This document shows, in pieces, positions 1 to 8,560 of a stretch of 36,799 bases of DNA. The stretch covers positions 1 through 36,799 of the forward strand of contig JADLFD010000277.1 in NCBI GenBank assembly GCA_020845805.1. The letters run 5' to 3'. The DNA is from Verrucomicrobiales bacterium. Its GTDB lineage: Bacteria; Verrucomicrobiota; Verrucomicrobiia; Limisphaerales; CAIMTB01. Below the pieces are notes generated by a model that ran no database searches, was not told the DNA's origin, and worked only from the letters and a program-made list of their open reading frames with translations. The translations under genes were made by a program, and so were the position numbers. Numbering within the stretch: the stretch's first letter is position 1; every line of letters begins with the position of its first letter.

Positions 1-444
1 GGAACCGGCACGTACACGTATCAGTGGACGCTGAACGGGGAGCCGATCTCCGGCGCCAACGACCGCTGCCTGCGCGTCGAGACCCCGGATTGGGTCAACG
101 ACCAGTACTGCGTCGTGGTCAGCAGCGATTGCGGCACGACCACCAAGTGCGTGACCTCGCCTTGCGAGAGCGGCACCTCACCCGGCCTGATGTCGACGGC
201 GGATTCGGAGCCGGCAACGCTCCAGATCCGTGCGGCGGACGGCAGCATCGTTCTGGAAGCCGTGCTCGAGACGGGCGCGACCTACCGGGTCGAAGGTAGC
301 AACGACGAACTCGAGTGGTTCGAGGTGGGAACGGTCCGCGCGGATGCCGACGGCACGTTCCGGTTCGAGCCGACGACGGATCAACCGGCGAAGTTCCTCC
401 GCGTGGTGGAGGAGGCGCCGTTGGCTCCCCGATCGGCCCAGTAG
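1..444 (+). CDS. Partial Ig-like domain protein, C-terminal end
   Basis: The frame is open from base 1 and ends at TAG 442-444; the 5' end lies outside the window. The ORF track shows only the piece from 115, but the reading frame upstream is clearly coding. The first ~55 residues read as an immunoglobulin-like strand pattern (TYTYQWTLNGEPISGAND, then a YCVVVSSDCGTTT stretch), as in secreted proteins with serial Ig-like domains. The last ~55 residues (YRVEGSNDELEWFEVGT, then a Phe/Leu-rich end) resemble the tail domain seen on many secreted Verrucomicrobia proteins. The protein is probably exported or surface-attached, but its function cannot be named from this fragment. A rho-independent terminator follows. 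Confidence 0.8.
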   Translation, partial: GTGTYTYQWTLNGEPISGANDRCLRVETPDWVNDQYCVVVSSDCGTTTKCVTSPCESGTSPGLMSTADSEPATLQIRAADGSIVLEAVLETGATYRVEGSNDELEWFEVGTVRADADGTFRFEPTTDQPAKFLRVVEEAPLAPRSAQ

Positions 445-530
445 TCGCAAGACCATTCGGTTGAGGTTGATCGACGACGTCTGACAGGCGTGTCCCGGCG
501 GAGTCGCCCAACCAGAGACCTAGAACACGG

Positions 531-575
531 ACCCCGGTCCTCCCGCGCCAGCGAGGGGACCGGGGTTTTCGTTTG
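531..575 (+). terminator. Rho-independent terminator after the Ig-like protein
   Basis: A perfect 10-bp stem ACCCCGGTCC (531-540) / GGACCGGGGT (557-566) is followed by TTTTCGTTT. It lies about 90 bp after the stop of the upstream gene and before the next gene on the same strand, so it separates the two transcription units. Confidence 0.85.
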
Positions 576-717
576 GATGAGGGTGCGAGTGGCGTTTCGC
601 CGCGCGCTGCACGTCGGGCTCGCGTTCCGAGGCTCACCGGGTGCAATCTCACGATGATTCGCCCCCGTTCCCGACAGCCGGAGTTGGGGCGCTGTGCTGT
701 AACGCGATCCGTCTGTT

Positions 718-2586
718 GTGTCTCAACTCGAACCGCCAGAGCCTGAGCATGAGTCCGGTGCGGCCGATGACGCTGTCATCGGCCGAGCCTTGAGGTGGTC
801 CGTGGGCCTCTTCGTTCTGTTGGGCACGGTGGTGGCTGGGATTGTGATCCTGGGGCGGTCCCGGGAGGTCCCGCCAGATCGGGTGACGCCGCTTTTCGCG
901 CCGCGAGAACCCGTGGCGGAGGCGGCCCCCGACATCCCGGTGGCGCGGTTCACCGACGTCACGCGGATGGCCGGGATTGGGTTCCGTCACGAGAGTGGCG
1001 CGGAAGGGGAGAAACTCCTGCCCGAGACCATGGGCGGCGGCGTGGCCTTCCTCGACTTCGATGGGGACGCCGATTCAGACCTTCTTTTTGTGAACGGATC
1101 GCGCTGGCCATGGGCCAGGCCGGCGGGGGCCGGCGGGACGGGACATGCCCTTTACCGCAACGACGGCGGGGTATTCACCGATGTTTCGGAGGGTTCGGGG
1201 CTGGGTGGCGGAGTCGGTAATCCGGCGATGGGCGTGGCGTGCGGCGATTTCGACAATGACGGTCGCGTGGACCTGTTCCTCTCCGGTGTGGGAGAGGCTC
1301 ATTTGTTCCGCAACGAAGGTGGGGGGCGGTTTCGGGAGGTCACCGAGGGCTCAGGGATCGAAGTGACCCCGGAGGCCTGGGGCACCAGTGCCGCGTTTCT
1401 CGATTTTGATCGGGACGGCCGGCTGGATCTTTTTGTGTGCCACTATGTTCGCTGGTCGCGCGCCATCGATGTGGAAGTGGACTATCGCCTGGTGGGGATC
1501 GGTCGAGCCTACGGGCCCCCCATGAATTTCCCGGGCTCGTTCTCCCGGCTGTGGCGGAACTTGGGCGGGGGTCGCTTTGAGGATGTCTCTGAGCGGGCGG
1601 GCATTCAGGTGAAGAACCGGGCCACAGGACAGCCCATGGGCAAAGCGCTGGGAGTGGCCCCGGTGGATTTCAATGGGGATGGGTGGATCGACCTGATCGT
1701 GGCTAACGATACGGTGCAGAATTTTGCGTTCTCCAACCGCTGGGACGGAACCTTTGCCGAGGTGGGAGTGCCCTCGGGTCTGGCCTTCGACACTTTTGGG
1801 GGCACGCGCGGGGCGATGGGGATTGATTCTGGACGCTTTGCCGAGGACGAAAGCCTGGGCGTTTCCATCGGTAATTTCGCGAACGAGATGCTCGCTCTCT
1901 ACGTCGCTCAACCCGACACCCTGATGTTCGCGGACGAGGCCATCTCGCAAGGCGTGGGGGCATCCAGCCGCTTGTCGCTGTCGTTCGGCGTGTTCTTCTT
2001 CGACTATGATCTGGATGGGTGGCTGGACCTGCTGACCGTGAACGGGCACATCGAGGAGGCCATTGGCAAGGTTCAGGCGAGCCAGAGGTACCGGCAACCC
2101 GCTCAGTTGTTCTGGAACGCTCGCGGCTCGCGGCGCGGACGTGGATTCGTGCCGGTCTCTCCCACGCACGCAGGCCAGGACTTGTTCCAGCCGCTGGTGG
2201 GCCGCGGTTCGGCTTTCGCGGACATCGACGGTGATGGCGACTTGGATTTGGTTCTCACCCAGGTGGGAGGCCCACCTCTTCTCCTTCGCAACGACCAGGA
2301 TCTGGGGCACGAATGGGTGCGATTCCGGCTGCAGGGCGTGCGCAGCAACCGCGATGCGATCGGGGCCTGGGTCCGCTTGCGAGGCACGCGACACACCCAG
2401 TGGCGCCAAGTCATGCCCACCCGTGGGTACCTCTCCCAATCGGAGTTGCCGGTGACCTTCGGGCTGGGGGAAGGGGAGACGATCCAATCCGTGGAGGTCG
2501 TCTGGCCCTCCGGGCTCCGGCAGCAGCTTCCGGGAGCGTCCATCCGACTCCGGGAGATGAACGGGGTGATCGAACCATCACCCTGA
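718..2586 (+). CDS. Membrane-anchored FG-GAP/VCBS repeat protein with ASPIC/UnbV domain (CRTAC1 family)
   Basis: 622 residues from a GTG start. Residues ~28-46 (SVGLFVLLGTVVAGIVILG) form one membrane segment or uncleaved signal anchor, so the bulk is extracytoplasmic. At least six calcium-binding-like blocks of the DxDxDGxxD type follow, for example LDFDGDADSDLLF, GDFDNDGRVDLFL, LDFDRDGRLDLFV and ADIDGDGDLDLVL. These are the FG-GAP/VCBS blades of a beta-propeller. The last ~90 residues (GAWVRLRGTRHTQWRQV, then VEVVWPSG) match the ASPIC/UnbV domain that ends CRTAC1-type proteins. The family is abundant in Planctomycetes, Verrucomicrobia and Acidobacteria. Its role is not established; surface adhesion or carbohydrate binding is usually proposed. 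It is flanked by terminators on both sides of the typA region, so it is probably transcribed on its own. Confidence 0.9.
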   Translation: MSQLEPPEPEHESGAADDAVIGRALRWSVGLFVLLGTVVAGIVILGRSREVPPDRVTPLFAPREPVAEAAPDIPVARFTDVTRMAGIGFRHESGAEGEKLLPETMGGGVAFLDFDGDADSDLLFVNGSRWPWARPAGAGGTGHALYRNDGGVFTDVSEGSGLGGGVGNPAMGVACGDFDNDGRVDLFLSGVGEAHLFRNEGGGRFREVTEGSGIEVTPEAWGTSAAFLDFDRDGRLDLFVCHYVRWSRAIDVEVDYRLVGIGRAYGPPMNFPGSFSRLWRNLGGGRFEDVSERAGIQVKNRATGQPMGKALGVAPVDFNGDGWIDLIVANDTVQNFAFSNRWDGTFAEVGVPSGLAFDTFGGTRGAMGIDSGRFAEDESLGVSIGNFANEMLALYVAQPDTLMFADEAISQGVGASSRLSLSFGVFFFDYDLDGWLDLLTVNGHIEEAIGKVQASQRYRQPAQLFWNARGSRRGRGFVPVSPTHAGQDLFQPLVGRGSAFADIDGDGDLDLVLTQVGGPPLLLRNDQDLGHEWVRFRLQGVRSNRDAIGAWVRLRGTRHTQWRQVMPTRGYLSQSELPVTFGLGEGETIQSVEVVWPSGLRQQLPGASIRLREMNGVIEPSP

Positions 2587-2745
2587 TGGCGCCTGAGTTT
2601 GGCGCCCGTCGTGTTCCTGGCCGAAAGTCACGGCATGTCGCCAGGGGGGTGACAAAGGGGTGTCCTGGAAAAACGGGGCGTCGTGGGCCTTGCAGGACGA
2701 ATGCCGTCTGGTAGGGTCGTCGACCCGGCTCGTCTGGGCGTCAGC

Positions 2746-4593
2746 ATGCAACACATCCGGAATATCGCGATCATCGCACACGTCGACCACGGCAAGACCA
2801 CGCTCGTCGACTGTCTGCTCAAACAGTCGGGAACGTTCCGTGCCAACGAGGCCAAGGCCTCCGAGGAACGGATCATGGATTCCATGGATCTCGAGCGCGA
2901 GAAGGGGATCACCATTCGCGCCAAGAACGCGGCGTTCAAATACAAAGAGTTCCACGTCAACATCGTGGACACCCCCGGCCATGCGGATTTCGGCGGTGAG
3001 GTGGAGCGCATCATGAACATGATCGACGGCGTTCTCCTGGTGGTGGACGCCGCCGAAGGTCCCCAGGCGCAGACTCGGTTCGTGCTTCGCAAGGCCCTCG
3101 AGGCGGGAGCCATCCCGATCGTGGTCATCAACAAGATCGACCGCGACAACGCGGCGCCCAAGAAGGTTCTCGATCAGGTCTTCGAACTCTTCATGTCGCT
3201 CAACGCGACCGACGAGCAACTGGACTTCCCGTTCGTCTATTGCTCCGCCAAGGCGGGCTTCGCAAAGCTCGAACTGGATCAGCCGAGCCAGACGATGGAG
3301 CCTCTCTACGAGACCATCATGAAGCGCATCCCGCCCCCGCGCGCCAAGGCGGGGGACGGATTCCAGATCCTCGTCTCGAACCTCGACTACAGCGAATACC
3401 TCGGGCGCATCGCCTTCGGCAAGATTGTCACCGGCAAGGTCAAGGTCGGTGACGCCGCCTGCTGTCTCCACGGCGACGGCCGCGTCGGTCAGGGCAAGGT
3501 CACCATGATCTACCACTTCGAGGGCTTGAAGCGGATCGAGATCCAGGAAGCGCACGCGGGTGACATCGTCGGCCTCACCGGTTTCGAGGATGTCTTCATC
3601 GGCGAAACCCTCGCCGACAAGCCCGAGCGCGGCGCGCTCCCCTACATCCCCATCGATCCGCCCACGATTCAGATGGAGTTCGCCGTCAACGACGGCCCTC
3701 TCGCAGGCATCGACGGAAAACTCGTCACCGCCCGCCACATCTGGGACCGCCTCCAGCGCGAGATCCGCACCAATGTCGCCCTCCGCATCGCCCAGACCTC
3801 CGACGCCAAGGTGTTCGAGGTCTCCGGCCGCGGCGAAATGCAGATCGCCATCCTCGTCGAACAGATGCGCCGCGAAGGCTACGAGGTGCTCGTCTCCCGC
3901 CCCGAGGTCCTCTGGAAACGGAACGCGGCTGGCGAGATGCTCGAGCCGATCGAAAAGTTGTTCGTCGAAATCCCTCAGGAAAACCTCGGCGCCATCATGG
4001 AGAATCTCGCCTTCCGCAAGGCTGAGATCGTCAACATGAACCATCACGGTGACCAGGTCACCGTCGAGGCCGTCATCCCCATGCGCGGCCTCATCGGCTT
4101 CGAAACCGATCTCGTCAACCAGACCCGCGGCATGGGCGTCATGAGCCATCTCTTCCACGAGTACGGCGCCGACCGTGGTGAAATCGCCGCACGCAAGAAC
4201 GGTTCCCTGGTCAGCATGGAAGACGGCGAAGCCACCGCCTACGCCCTCAACCTCGTGCAGGAGCGCGGCCGCCTGATGGTCCAGCCCGGTGACGGCATCT
4301 ACAAAGGCATGATCGTCGGCGAAAATGCCCGCGAAAACGACATCCCCGTCAACCCCTGCAAGACCAAGCATCTCACCAACATGCGGTCGCAAGGGGACGG
4401 CAAGGGCATCCAACTCAACGCTCCGCTCCGCCTGAGCCTCGAGCGCGCCCTCGAATACATCGACGTCGATGAGTACGTCGAAGCCACCCCCAAGAACCTC
4501 CGCCTCCGTAAGAAGGTCCTCGACGAAAACCAGCGCAAGCGGTCCGAAAAGTCGCGCACCCTCAAGTTCGTCGACGCTGTCGAAGCGCGGTGA
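2746..4593 (+). CDS. typA: Ribosome-associated GTPase TypA/BipA
   Basis: 615 residues, the usual TypA length (607 in E. coli). I take ATG 2746 rather than the ORF-track start because it begins MQHIRNIAIIAHVDHGKTT, exactly as the family does; the 21 residues upstream are not family-like. The GTPase motifs are G1 AHVDHGKT (11-18), G3 DTPGH (75-79) and G4 NKID (129-132). The EF-G-like domains and the TypA-specific C-terminal domain follow (RGLIGFETDLVNQTRG, then TKHLTNMRSQGDGKGI). TypA is a translational GTPase that binds the 70S ribosome and supports ribosome assembly and stress or cold growth. Codon choice is strongly C-ending (CTC, GTC, CGC, ATC), unlike the G-ending style of the neighbours, which suggests high expression. 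A strong terminator follows. Confidence 0.97.
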   Translation: MQHIRNIAIIAHVDHGKTTLVDCLLKQSGTFRANEAKASEERIMDSMDLEREKGITIRAKNAAFKYKEFHVNIVDTPGHADFGGEVERIMNMIDGVLLVVDAAEGPQAQTRFVLRKALEAGAIPIVVINKIDRDNAAPKKVLDQVFELFMSLNATDEQLDFPFVYCSAKAGFAKLELDQPSQTMEPLYETIMKRIPPPRAKAGDGFQILVSNLDYSEYLGRIAFGKIVTGKVKVGDAACCLHGDGRVGQGKVTMIYHFEGLKRIEIQEAHAGDIVGLTGFEDVFIGETLADKPERGALPYIPIDPPTIQMEFAVNDGPLAGIDGKLVTARHIWDRLQREIRTNVALRIAQTSDAKVFEVSGRGEMQIAILVEQMRREGYEVLVSRPEVLWKRNAAGEMLEPIEKLFVEIPQENLGAIMENLAFRKAEIVNMNHHGDQVTVEAVIPMRGLIGFETDLVNQTRGMGVMSHLFHEYGADRGEIAARKNGSLVSMEDGEATAYALNLVQERGRLMVQPGDGIYKGMIVGENARENDIPVNPCKTKHLTNMRSQGDGKGIQLNAPLRLSLERALEYIDVDEYVEATPKNLRLRKKVLDENQRKRSEKSRTLKFVDAVEAR

Positions 4594-4629
4594 GAGGCCG
4601 GCGTTTCTTCCCTTAGATTCCACCTTCAC

Positions 4630-4668
4630 CACCGGAGCGTGCCCCAGGCCGCTCCGGTGTTTTCGTTT
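4630..4668 (+). terminator. Rho-independent terminator after typA
   Basis: A perfect 10-bp stem CACCGGAGCG (4630-4639) / CGCTCCGGTG (4650-4659) with a 10-nt loop is followed by TTTTCGTTT. It lies 36 bp after the typA stop. The U-tract TTTTCGTTT is identical to that of the terminator at 531-575. Confidence 0.88.
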
Positions 4669-4695
4669 CGCTGATGTCGCACGAGGGCCATCGGC

Positions 4696-5367
4696 GTGCC
4701 ATGCGTCGGAAGGCATGCTCGTCGGGTGCGGATTGGTCGTCATCGTTTGCGTCCGGCCGGGCTCCTCCTGCCCCTGGCTCTGGTTATCCAGGGTTTGGCT
4801 GGTCCCGAGCCTCTGTCTGGGGGGCTCGCTCCCGGGATCGAGTCGAAACCAACCATTTCGGAACTTCACCTCGACGAACTTTACGAGCGGCCGATCGGGC
4901 CACGGGGATTGGCCTTCTCGGTTCGGGCCAGGGCTCTCGACGGCCGACCGGTTCGCCTTCGCGGGTTCGCTGTGCGCCAGGCGAGTCCCATTCCGTTCTG
5001 CCTCATTCTCTCCCCCGTTCCGGTCACGTTGCACGAGCGTGAATACGGATTGGCGGAGGACCTCCCTTCGAACTTCGTGCATGTGCATTTCCCGCGGGGG
5101 CCGCATCCGTTCCTTCCGTGGAGCCGAGATCCGATGACCGTCGATGGGTGTCTTGAACTCGGTGCGCGCGAGGAAGCCGACGGGCGCATATCCCACGTCC
5201 GACTTCGCGCGAACGCGCCCTGGTCGTCGCGGCGCCCGCCCTCGGACACCACCGCCTCGTCGGTGCCTCGTTCAGAAGCCGCGGCGAATCCGATCCCGGC
5301 GTCCAATGAGTCCGCCCGTCCGGACCAACTTGAATCCCAGCCAGCACTGCTCAGAGAACTCCCATGA
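4696..5367 (+). CDS. Secreted DUF3299-like protein
   Basis: 223 residues from GTG 4696; GTG 4726 is an alternative start. Either leaves a basic N-terminus (RRVRIGRHRLRP) followed by the hydrophobic run AGLLLPLALVIQGLAG, a typical export signal. The middle resembles the DUF3299 fold: an ALDGRPVRLRGFAV block, then PFCLILSPVPVTLHEREYG, then a Val-rich strand and a closing DGCLELGAREEADG block. I judge this from pattern only, so the family call is tentative. The last ~45 residues are Ser/Pro/Ala-rich and probably disordered. The stop codon overlaps the start of the alkaline phosphatase (ATGA at 5364-5367), so the two are likely translated together. Competing ORFs on both strands lack a signal peptide or family resemblance. 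Confidence 0.68.
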   Translation: MPCVGRHARRVRIGRHRLRPAGLLLPLALVIQGLAGPEPLSGGLAPGIESKPTISELHLDELYERPIGPRGLAFSVRARALDGRPVRLRGFAVRQASPIPFCLILSPVPVTLHEREYGLAEDLPSNFVHVHFPRGPHPFLPWSRDPMTVDGCLELGAREEADGRISHVRLRANAPWSSRRPPSDTTASSVPRSEAAANPIPASNESARPDQLESQPALLRELP

Positions 5368-7379
5368 AACTGCTCCAGCGTTACCTCCCGTTAGCGACAC
5401 TATTGGCGATTGGCGGGACCGCGATTGCGGATCCCGTCATCGTGCGTCTCACGCCGCCCAGCAAACTCTTCTCTCTTGGGGTTACCAATGGCCCGGTCAT
5501 CGCACGCTTTCTCCCTGAGCAACGCTTCGATCTCCAAAGCTCCATCCGTCCGGATCCCGGGATGACCATCGACTCCGTGGAGTTCCAGGTGGATGAGGCG
5601 ACCGTGTCCGGTGTGGTGACCTTGAAGCCGGGGACAGGCGGGGTGGCGACCAACTTGACCATCGGCACCCTGCGCGCGTTCGAAACCTCGGCACCTGGCG
5701 TCCATTCGTTCTCCGTCCGTGCGGTGCAGAGCGATGGCAAGGTCGCAACAGCTTCCGGGAACTTCGAGGTAGCGCCCATTGCCCAGCGCGGTCGCCGCGC
5801 GCGCAACGTGATCTTCTGCATTGGCGATGGGATGGGCATTGCCCATCGCACGGCGGCGCGTTTGATGAAGTTCAACGCCTCGATGGGCAAGGCCAACGGG
5901 CTCCTCGCCATGGACCAGATGCCTTTCTCGGGCTTGGTCATGACCCATTCGTTGAATTCGATCGTCACCGATTCCTCCCCGGGGGCCGCCTGCTACTCCA
6001 CGGGGAACAAGGCCAACAACAACCAGCACGGTGTCTTTCCGGATGACACCACGGACAACTTCGACAATCCGCGTGTGGAGAACGTGGGCGAGTACCTGCA
6101 TCGCACGCAGGGCAAGGCGCTCGGCATTGTCACCACGTCGGACGTCTTTGATGCCACACCAGCGGCGTTTGCCACCCACACGCAGTCGCGGGCGGCAGGC
6201 AGTGGCATCTGCGATCAGTATCTCGACGAGAGCGGTCGTACCGGGCTCTCGGTCCTTCTTGGAGGCGGTCGGAAGTGGTTTCTCCCTGCCACCACTCCGG
6301 GGTCGGGGCGCACGGCGGCCACCGATTACGCCCTTGCCGACGAACTCGCCAGCGGCTGGGCGATCCCCGTGGGCCAGGTGGACACCAATCGAGACCTGAT
6401 CGCCGATTTCGAGGCGGCCGGATGGCGTTACGCTGCGGATCGGACCTCGCTGGCGGCGACGCCGGCTGATACCCGCCGACTCCTGGGCCTGTTCTCGTTC
6501 TCCAATATGAACGTGGCCAAGGACAAGATCGATGGACGCCGAGGTGCGAAGCCTGCCGGTGCGACGTCCAGCGTGGTCGAGGACTTCGGGTTGCCTGATC
6601 AACCGATGTTGGACGAAATGACCGACAAGGCGCTCCAAGTGCTCAGCCGCAACGCCAACGGTTTCGTCCTCATGGTCGAGGCGGCGAGCATCGACAAGCA
6701 GGCGCACAACATGGATACCGAACGATGGATCCTCGACACGATTGAGTTTGATGCCGCCATCGGTCGTTGCCTGGACTTCGCGCGGACCAACTCGGACACC
6801 CTGGTCATCGTGACGGCCGATCATGAGTGCGCTGGGGTCAACATCATCGGCGGTTCCCGGGTGGCCCAGTCTGTCCTCACCCAACAGCTGGCGCAGCCCA
6901 GCGTACGCACCACGACCTACACCAATGCGGTGGGTGGCTTCCTGTTCACCTTTCCCTATTCGCACTTCTCCATCCGCACGAACGTCGGGACCTACGAAGC
7001 CGCCGGATTCCCGAAATACGTGCTTGGCGAGGATGGGTATCCGGTGACCACCGACATCGATGGCCGGATGATTGTCGGGTATGCCGCGAACGCTGACCGG
7101 TTCGAAGATTACCTGACCAATCCGTACCCATTGCGCGATTCGCAGCAGCCGTTCGTGACTCAGGAGCCGCAGTTGCGCCATCCCGGAGGTCCCAGCAACC
7201 GCGATTTCCCGACCGGCAACTTCCTTACCGGACAGATCCCCGATGCGGTTGCGGCGCACACCGCCAGCGATGTTCCCGTTTCTGCGCAGGGCCGTGGTGC
7301 CTCGGCGTTCACTGGCGTCATGGACAACACGGACGTCTTCTTCCGCGCGATGCAGGCCGTCGTGGGCGGGGCGCAGTAG
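5364..7379 (+). CDS. Secreted alkaline phosphatase with N-terminal beta-sandwich domain
   Basis: 671 residues. The start ATG overlaps the upstream stop. Residues 1-22 are a signal peptide (LPLATLLAIGGTAIA). Residues ~25-140 look like an Ig/chitobiase-type beta-sandwich (VDSVEFQVDEATV-like strands, then GVHSFSVRAVQSDGK). The alkaline phosphatase domain starts at ~147 with the metal site IGDGMG (153-158). The nucleophile region is TDSSPGAACYSTGNK, with Ser204 as the likely phosphorylated residue. VEAASIDKQAHNMD (438 on) and VTADHE (483-488) supply further zinc or magnesium ligands. The protein is much longer than E. coli PhoA (471). It presumably releases phosphate from organic esters in the periplasm or outside the cell. 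Coupling to a secreted DUF3299-like protein is unusual. No Pho box was recognised. Confidence 0.92.
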   Translation: MKLLQRYLPLATLLAIGGTAIADPVIVRLTPPSKLFSLGVTNGPVIARFLPEQRFDLQSSIRPDPGMTIDSVEFQVDEATVSGVVTLKPGTGGVATNLTIGTLRAFETSAPGVHSFSVRAVQSDGKVATASGNFEVAPIAQRGRRARNVIFCIGDGMGIAHRTAARLMKFNASMGKANGLLAMDQMPFSGLVMTHSLNSIVTDSSPGAACYSTGNKANNNQHGVFPDDTTDNFDNPRVENVGEYLHRTQGKALGIVTTSDVFDATPAAFATHTQSRAAGSGICDQYLDESGRTGLSVLLGGGRKWFLPATTPGSGRTAATDYALADELASGWAIPVGQVDTNRDLIADFEAAGWRYAADRTSLAATPADTRRLLGLFSFSNMNVAKDKIDGRRGAKPAGATSSVVEDFGLPDQPMLDEMTDKALQVLSRNANGFVLMVEAASIDKQAHNMDTERWILDTIEFDAAIGRCLDFARTNSDTLVIVTADHECAGVNIIGGSRVAQSVLTQQLAQPSVRTTTYTNAVGGFLFTFPYSHFSIRTNVGTYEAAGFPKYVLGEDGYPVTTDIDGRMIVGYAANADRFEDYLTNPYPLRDSQQPFVTQEPQLRHPGGPSNRDFPTGNFLTGQIPDAVAAHTASDVPVSAQGRGASAFTGVMDNTDVFFRAMQAVVGGAQ

Positions 7380-7398
7380 TTGCCTCCCGCAGATCCCG

Positions 7399-7462
7399 GG
7401 CGCTCCTGCCCGTACGTCCGGCTGGTCGGGGTCGACCGGCCGGACCAAAAACCAGGAGCGCC
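7399..7462 (+). repeat. Nested double inverted repeat between phosphatase and PEP-CTERM genes
   Basis: The outer arms GGCGCTCCTG (7399-7408) / CAGGAGCGCC (7453-7462) are perfect. Inside them lies a second hairpin, GTCCGGCTGGTCG (7416-7428) / CGACCGGCCGGAC (7433-7445), with one mismatch pair and a 4-nt loop. It starts 20 bp after the phosphatase stop and ends just before the PEP-CTERM gene. There is no U-tract after it, so it is not a classic terminator; it could be an mRNA-stabilising structure or a transcript boundary. Confidence 0.75.
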
Positions 7463-7495
7463 GATGTGCGCCATCCCAACTCCCCCTCTCGACCC

Positions 7496-8149
7496 ATGAA
7501 GCTCCCTCTCTCCTCCCTCCTCCTGGTTCTGAGCACCGGCGCCACGCCGGTGATGCTCCACGCCGCCGACGCCTTCTTCCCATTCGACTCCGTTCCTTCC
7601 GGCAGTCCGGCCAACCTGGCGGCACATCCTGGCATCTCGTTCGAACCGGCCGTGTTCCTCCCACTGCTGGACGGGGAAGGCGTTCCTGTCGCGGGGACTG
7701 AAGCCTGGCGCGTCGATGGATCGGCGGGTGCCGTGACGGTGGAAAACCCGCTCACCTACGATCGGGGTGTTGCGCCTTCAGGGCCGAACGCGCTTAACGC
7801 GGTGTTTCAGCCCGTCTTGATCGATCTGGCTTCCCCCACGGTGATCCGGCAGTTCGCGATGTCCTTGGACGCCGATACGCTGGGGGATCGGGCTGCGGTG
7901 GTGACCTTTTGGGACTCGGGGGACAAGCTCCTGGGTTCCTTCACGGTCAATCAACGCACTCCTCTCCTGGAAGTGAACGAAGCACTGGAGCTGTCCGGGG
8001 TGGCCAAGGTGGTGCTTCCCGCCGGTGCCTTCTACGACAACCTCCGGATCTCCTCGATTCCCGAGCCTGGCCCCGTGCTGTTGGTCCTCGTGGGCTCACT
8101 CTGCCTCGGCATCTCCCGACGCGCTCCGAAGCGGCGGGAAGCGCGCTGA
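7496..8149 (+). CDS. PEP-CTERM sorting domain protein
   Basis: 217 residues from ATG 7496 (MKLPLSSLLLVLSTGATPV), which gives a clean signal peptide ending near LHAADA. The ORF-track start ten codons upstream would spoil the signal. The middle (~25-185) is beta-rich with conserved-looking blocks such as FAMSLDADTLGDRAAVVTFWD and FYDNLRISSIPEP, typical of PEP-CTERM exoproteins with a jelly-roll-like body. The C-terminus is the sorting signal: IPEPG, then the hydrophobic helix PVLLVLVGSLCLGI, then the basic tail SRRAPKRREAR. Exosortase is expected to process such a tail and the product goes to the cell surface or biofilm matrix. No exosortase gene is in this window. The specific role is unknown. 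Confidence 0.9.
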   Translation: MKLPLSSLLLVLSTGATPVMLHAADAFFPFDSVPSGSPANLAAHPGISFEPAVFLPLLDGEGVPVAGTEAWRVDGSAGAVTVENPLTYDRGVAPSGPNALNAVFQPVLIDLASPTVIRQFAMSLDADTLGDRAAVVTFWDSGDKLLGSFTVNQRTPLLEVNEALELSGVAKVVLPAGAFYDNLRISSIPEPGPVLLVLVGSLCLGISRRAPKRREAR

Positions 8150-8179
8150 GTTCTTCAGATTCCGGATCGTGCCGGTATA

Positions 8180-8218
8180 CCGGAGGCGCCTTTCCGTTCG
8201 GGAGGCGCAATCCTCCGG
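8180..8218 (+). repeat. Hairpin downstream of the PEP-CTERM gene
   Basis: CCGGAGGCGCCT (8180-8191) pairs with AGGCGC (8203-8208) and CTCCGG (8213-8218), giving 12 bp with a 4-nt bulge and an 11-nt loop. There is no U-tract. It may still act as a transcript 3' end or as a barrier to exonucleases. A 12-bp palindrome CCGGTATACCGG (8172-8183) overlaps its left edge. Confidence 0.6.
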
Positions 8219-8560
8219 TTCTGGGGAACTGCTTTCGGGGTCCCCACGGGTTCCTGTTGCGCTCTCCGTGAGCCATTAGGGCGTTGGACGCCTGCCCTCG
8301 TCGCGACGACGACGCGCCTCCGTGGCCGCACGGGGACACCGCTGAACTGCTGGAGGTTGGTTTCAGATCGCGTTCGAGCACGGCCCTCGGCACCACTCTT
8401 CCGAACTTCTGGGCAACCCACGCCCGTCGACGGGGGGACCAGCAGAAGCCTCAGATGCGTCCGATCACGTTCTCCAGGTCCGGATCCCCTTATCCATCCG
8501 TGGAGGTGCGACTCACCGCGGGACAGACTGAAACGGGGCATGAGTTGACCCTGGAGTTTA

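Noticed and set aside
2578-5196. 872-residue - strand ORF opposite typA
   Set aside because: It is the antisense shadow of typA: long because C-ending codons leave few stops on the other strand. It is rich in Asp/Glu/Val/His runs and has no family features.
5400-7664. 754-residue - strand ORF opposite the alkaline phosphatase
   Set aside because: Shadow of a gene with intact phosphatase motifs on the + strand; Arg/His-rich with no domain.
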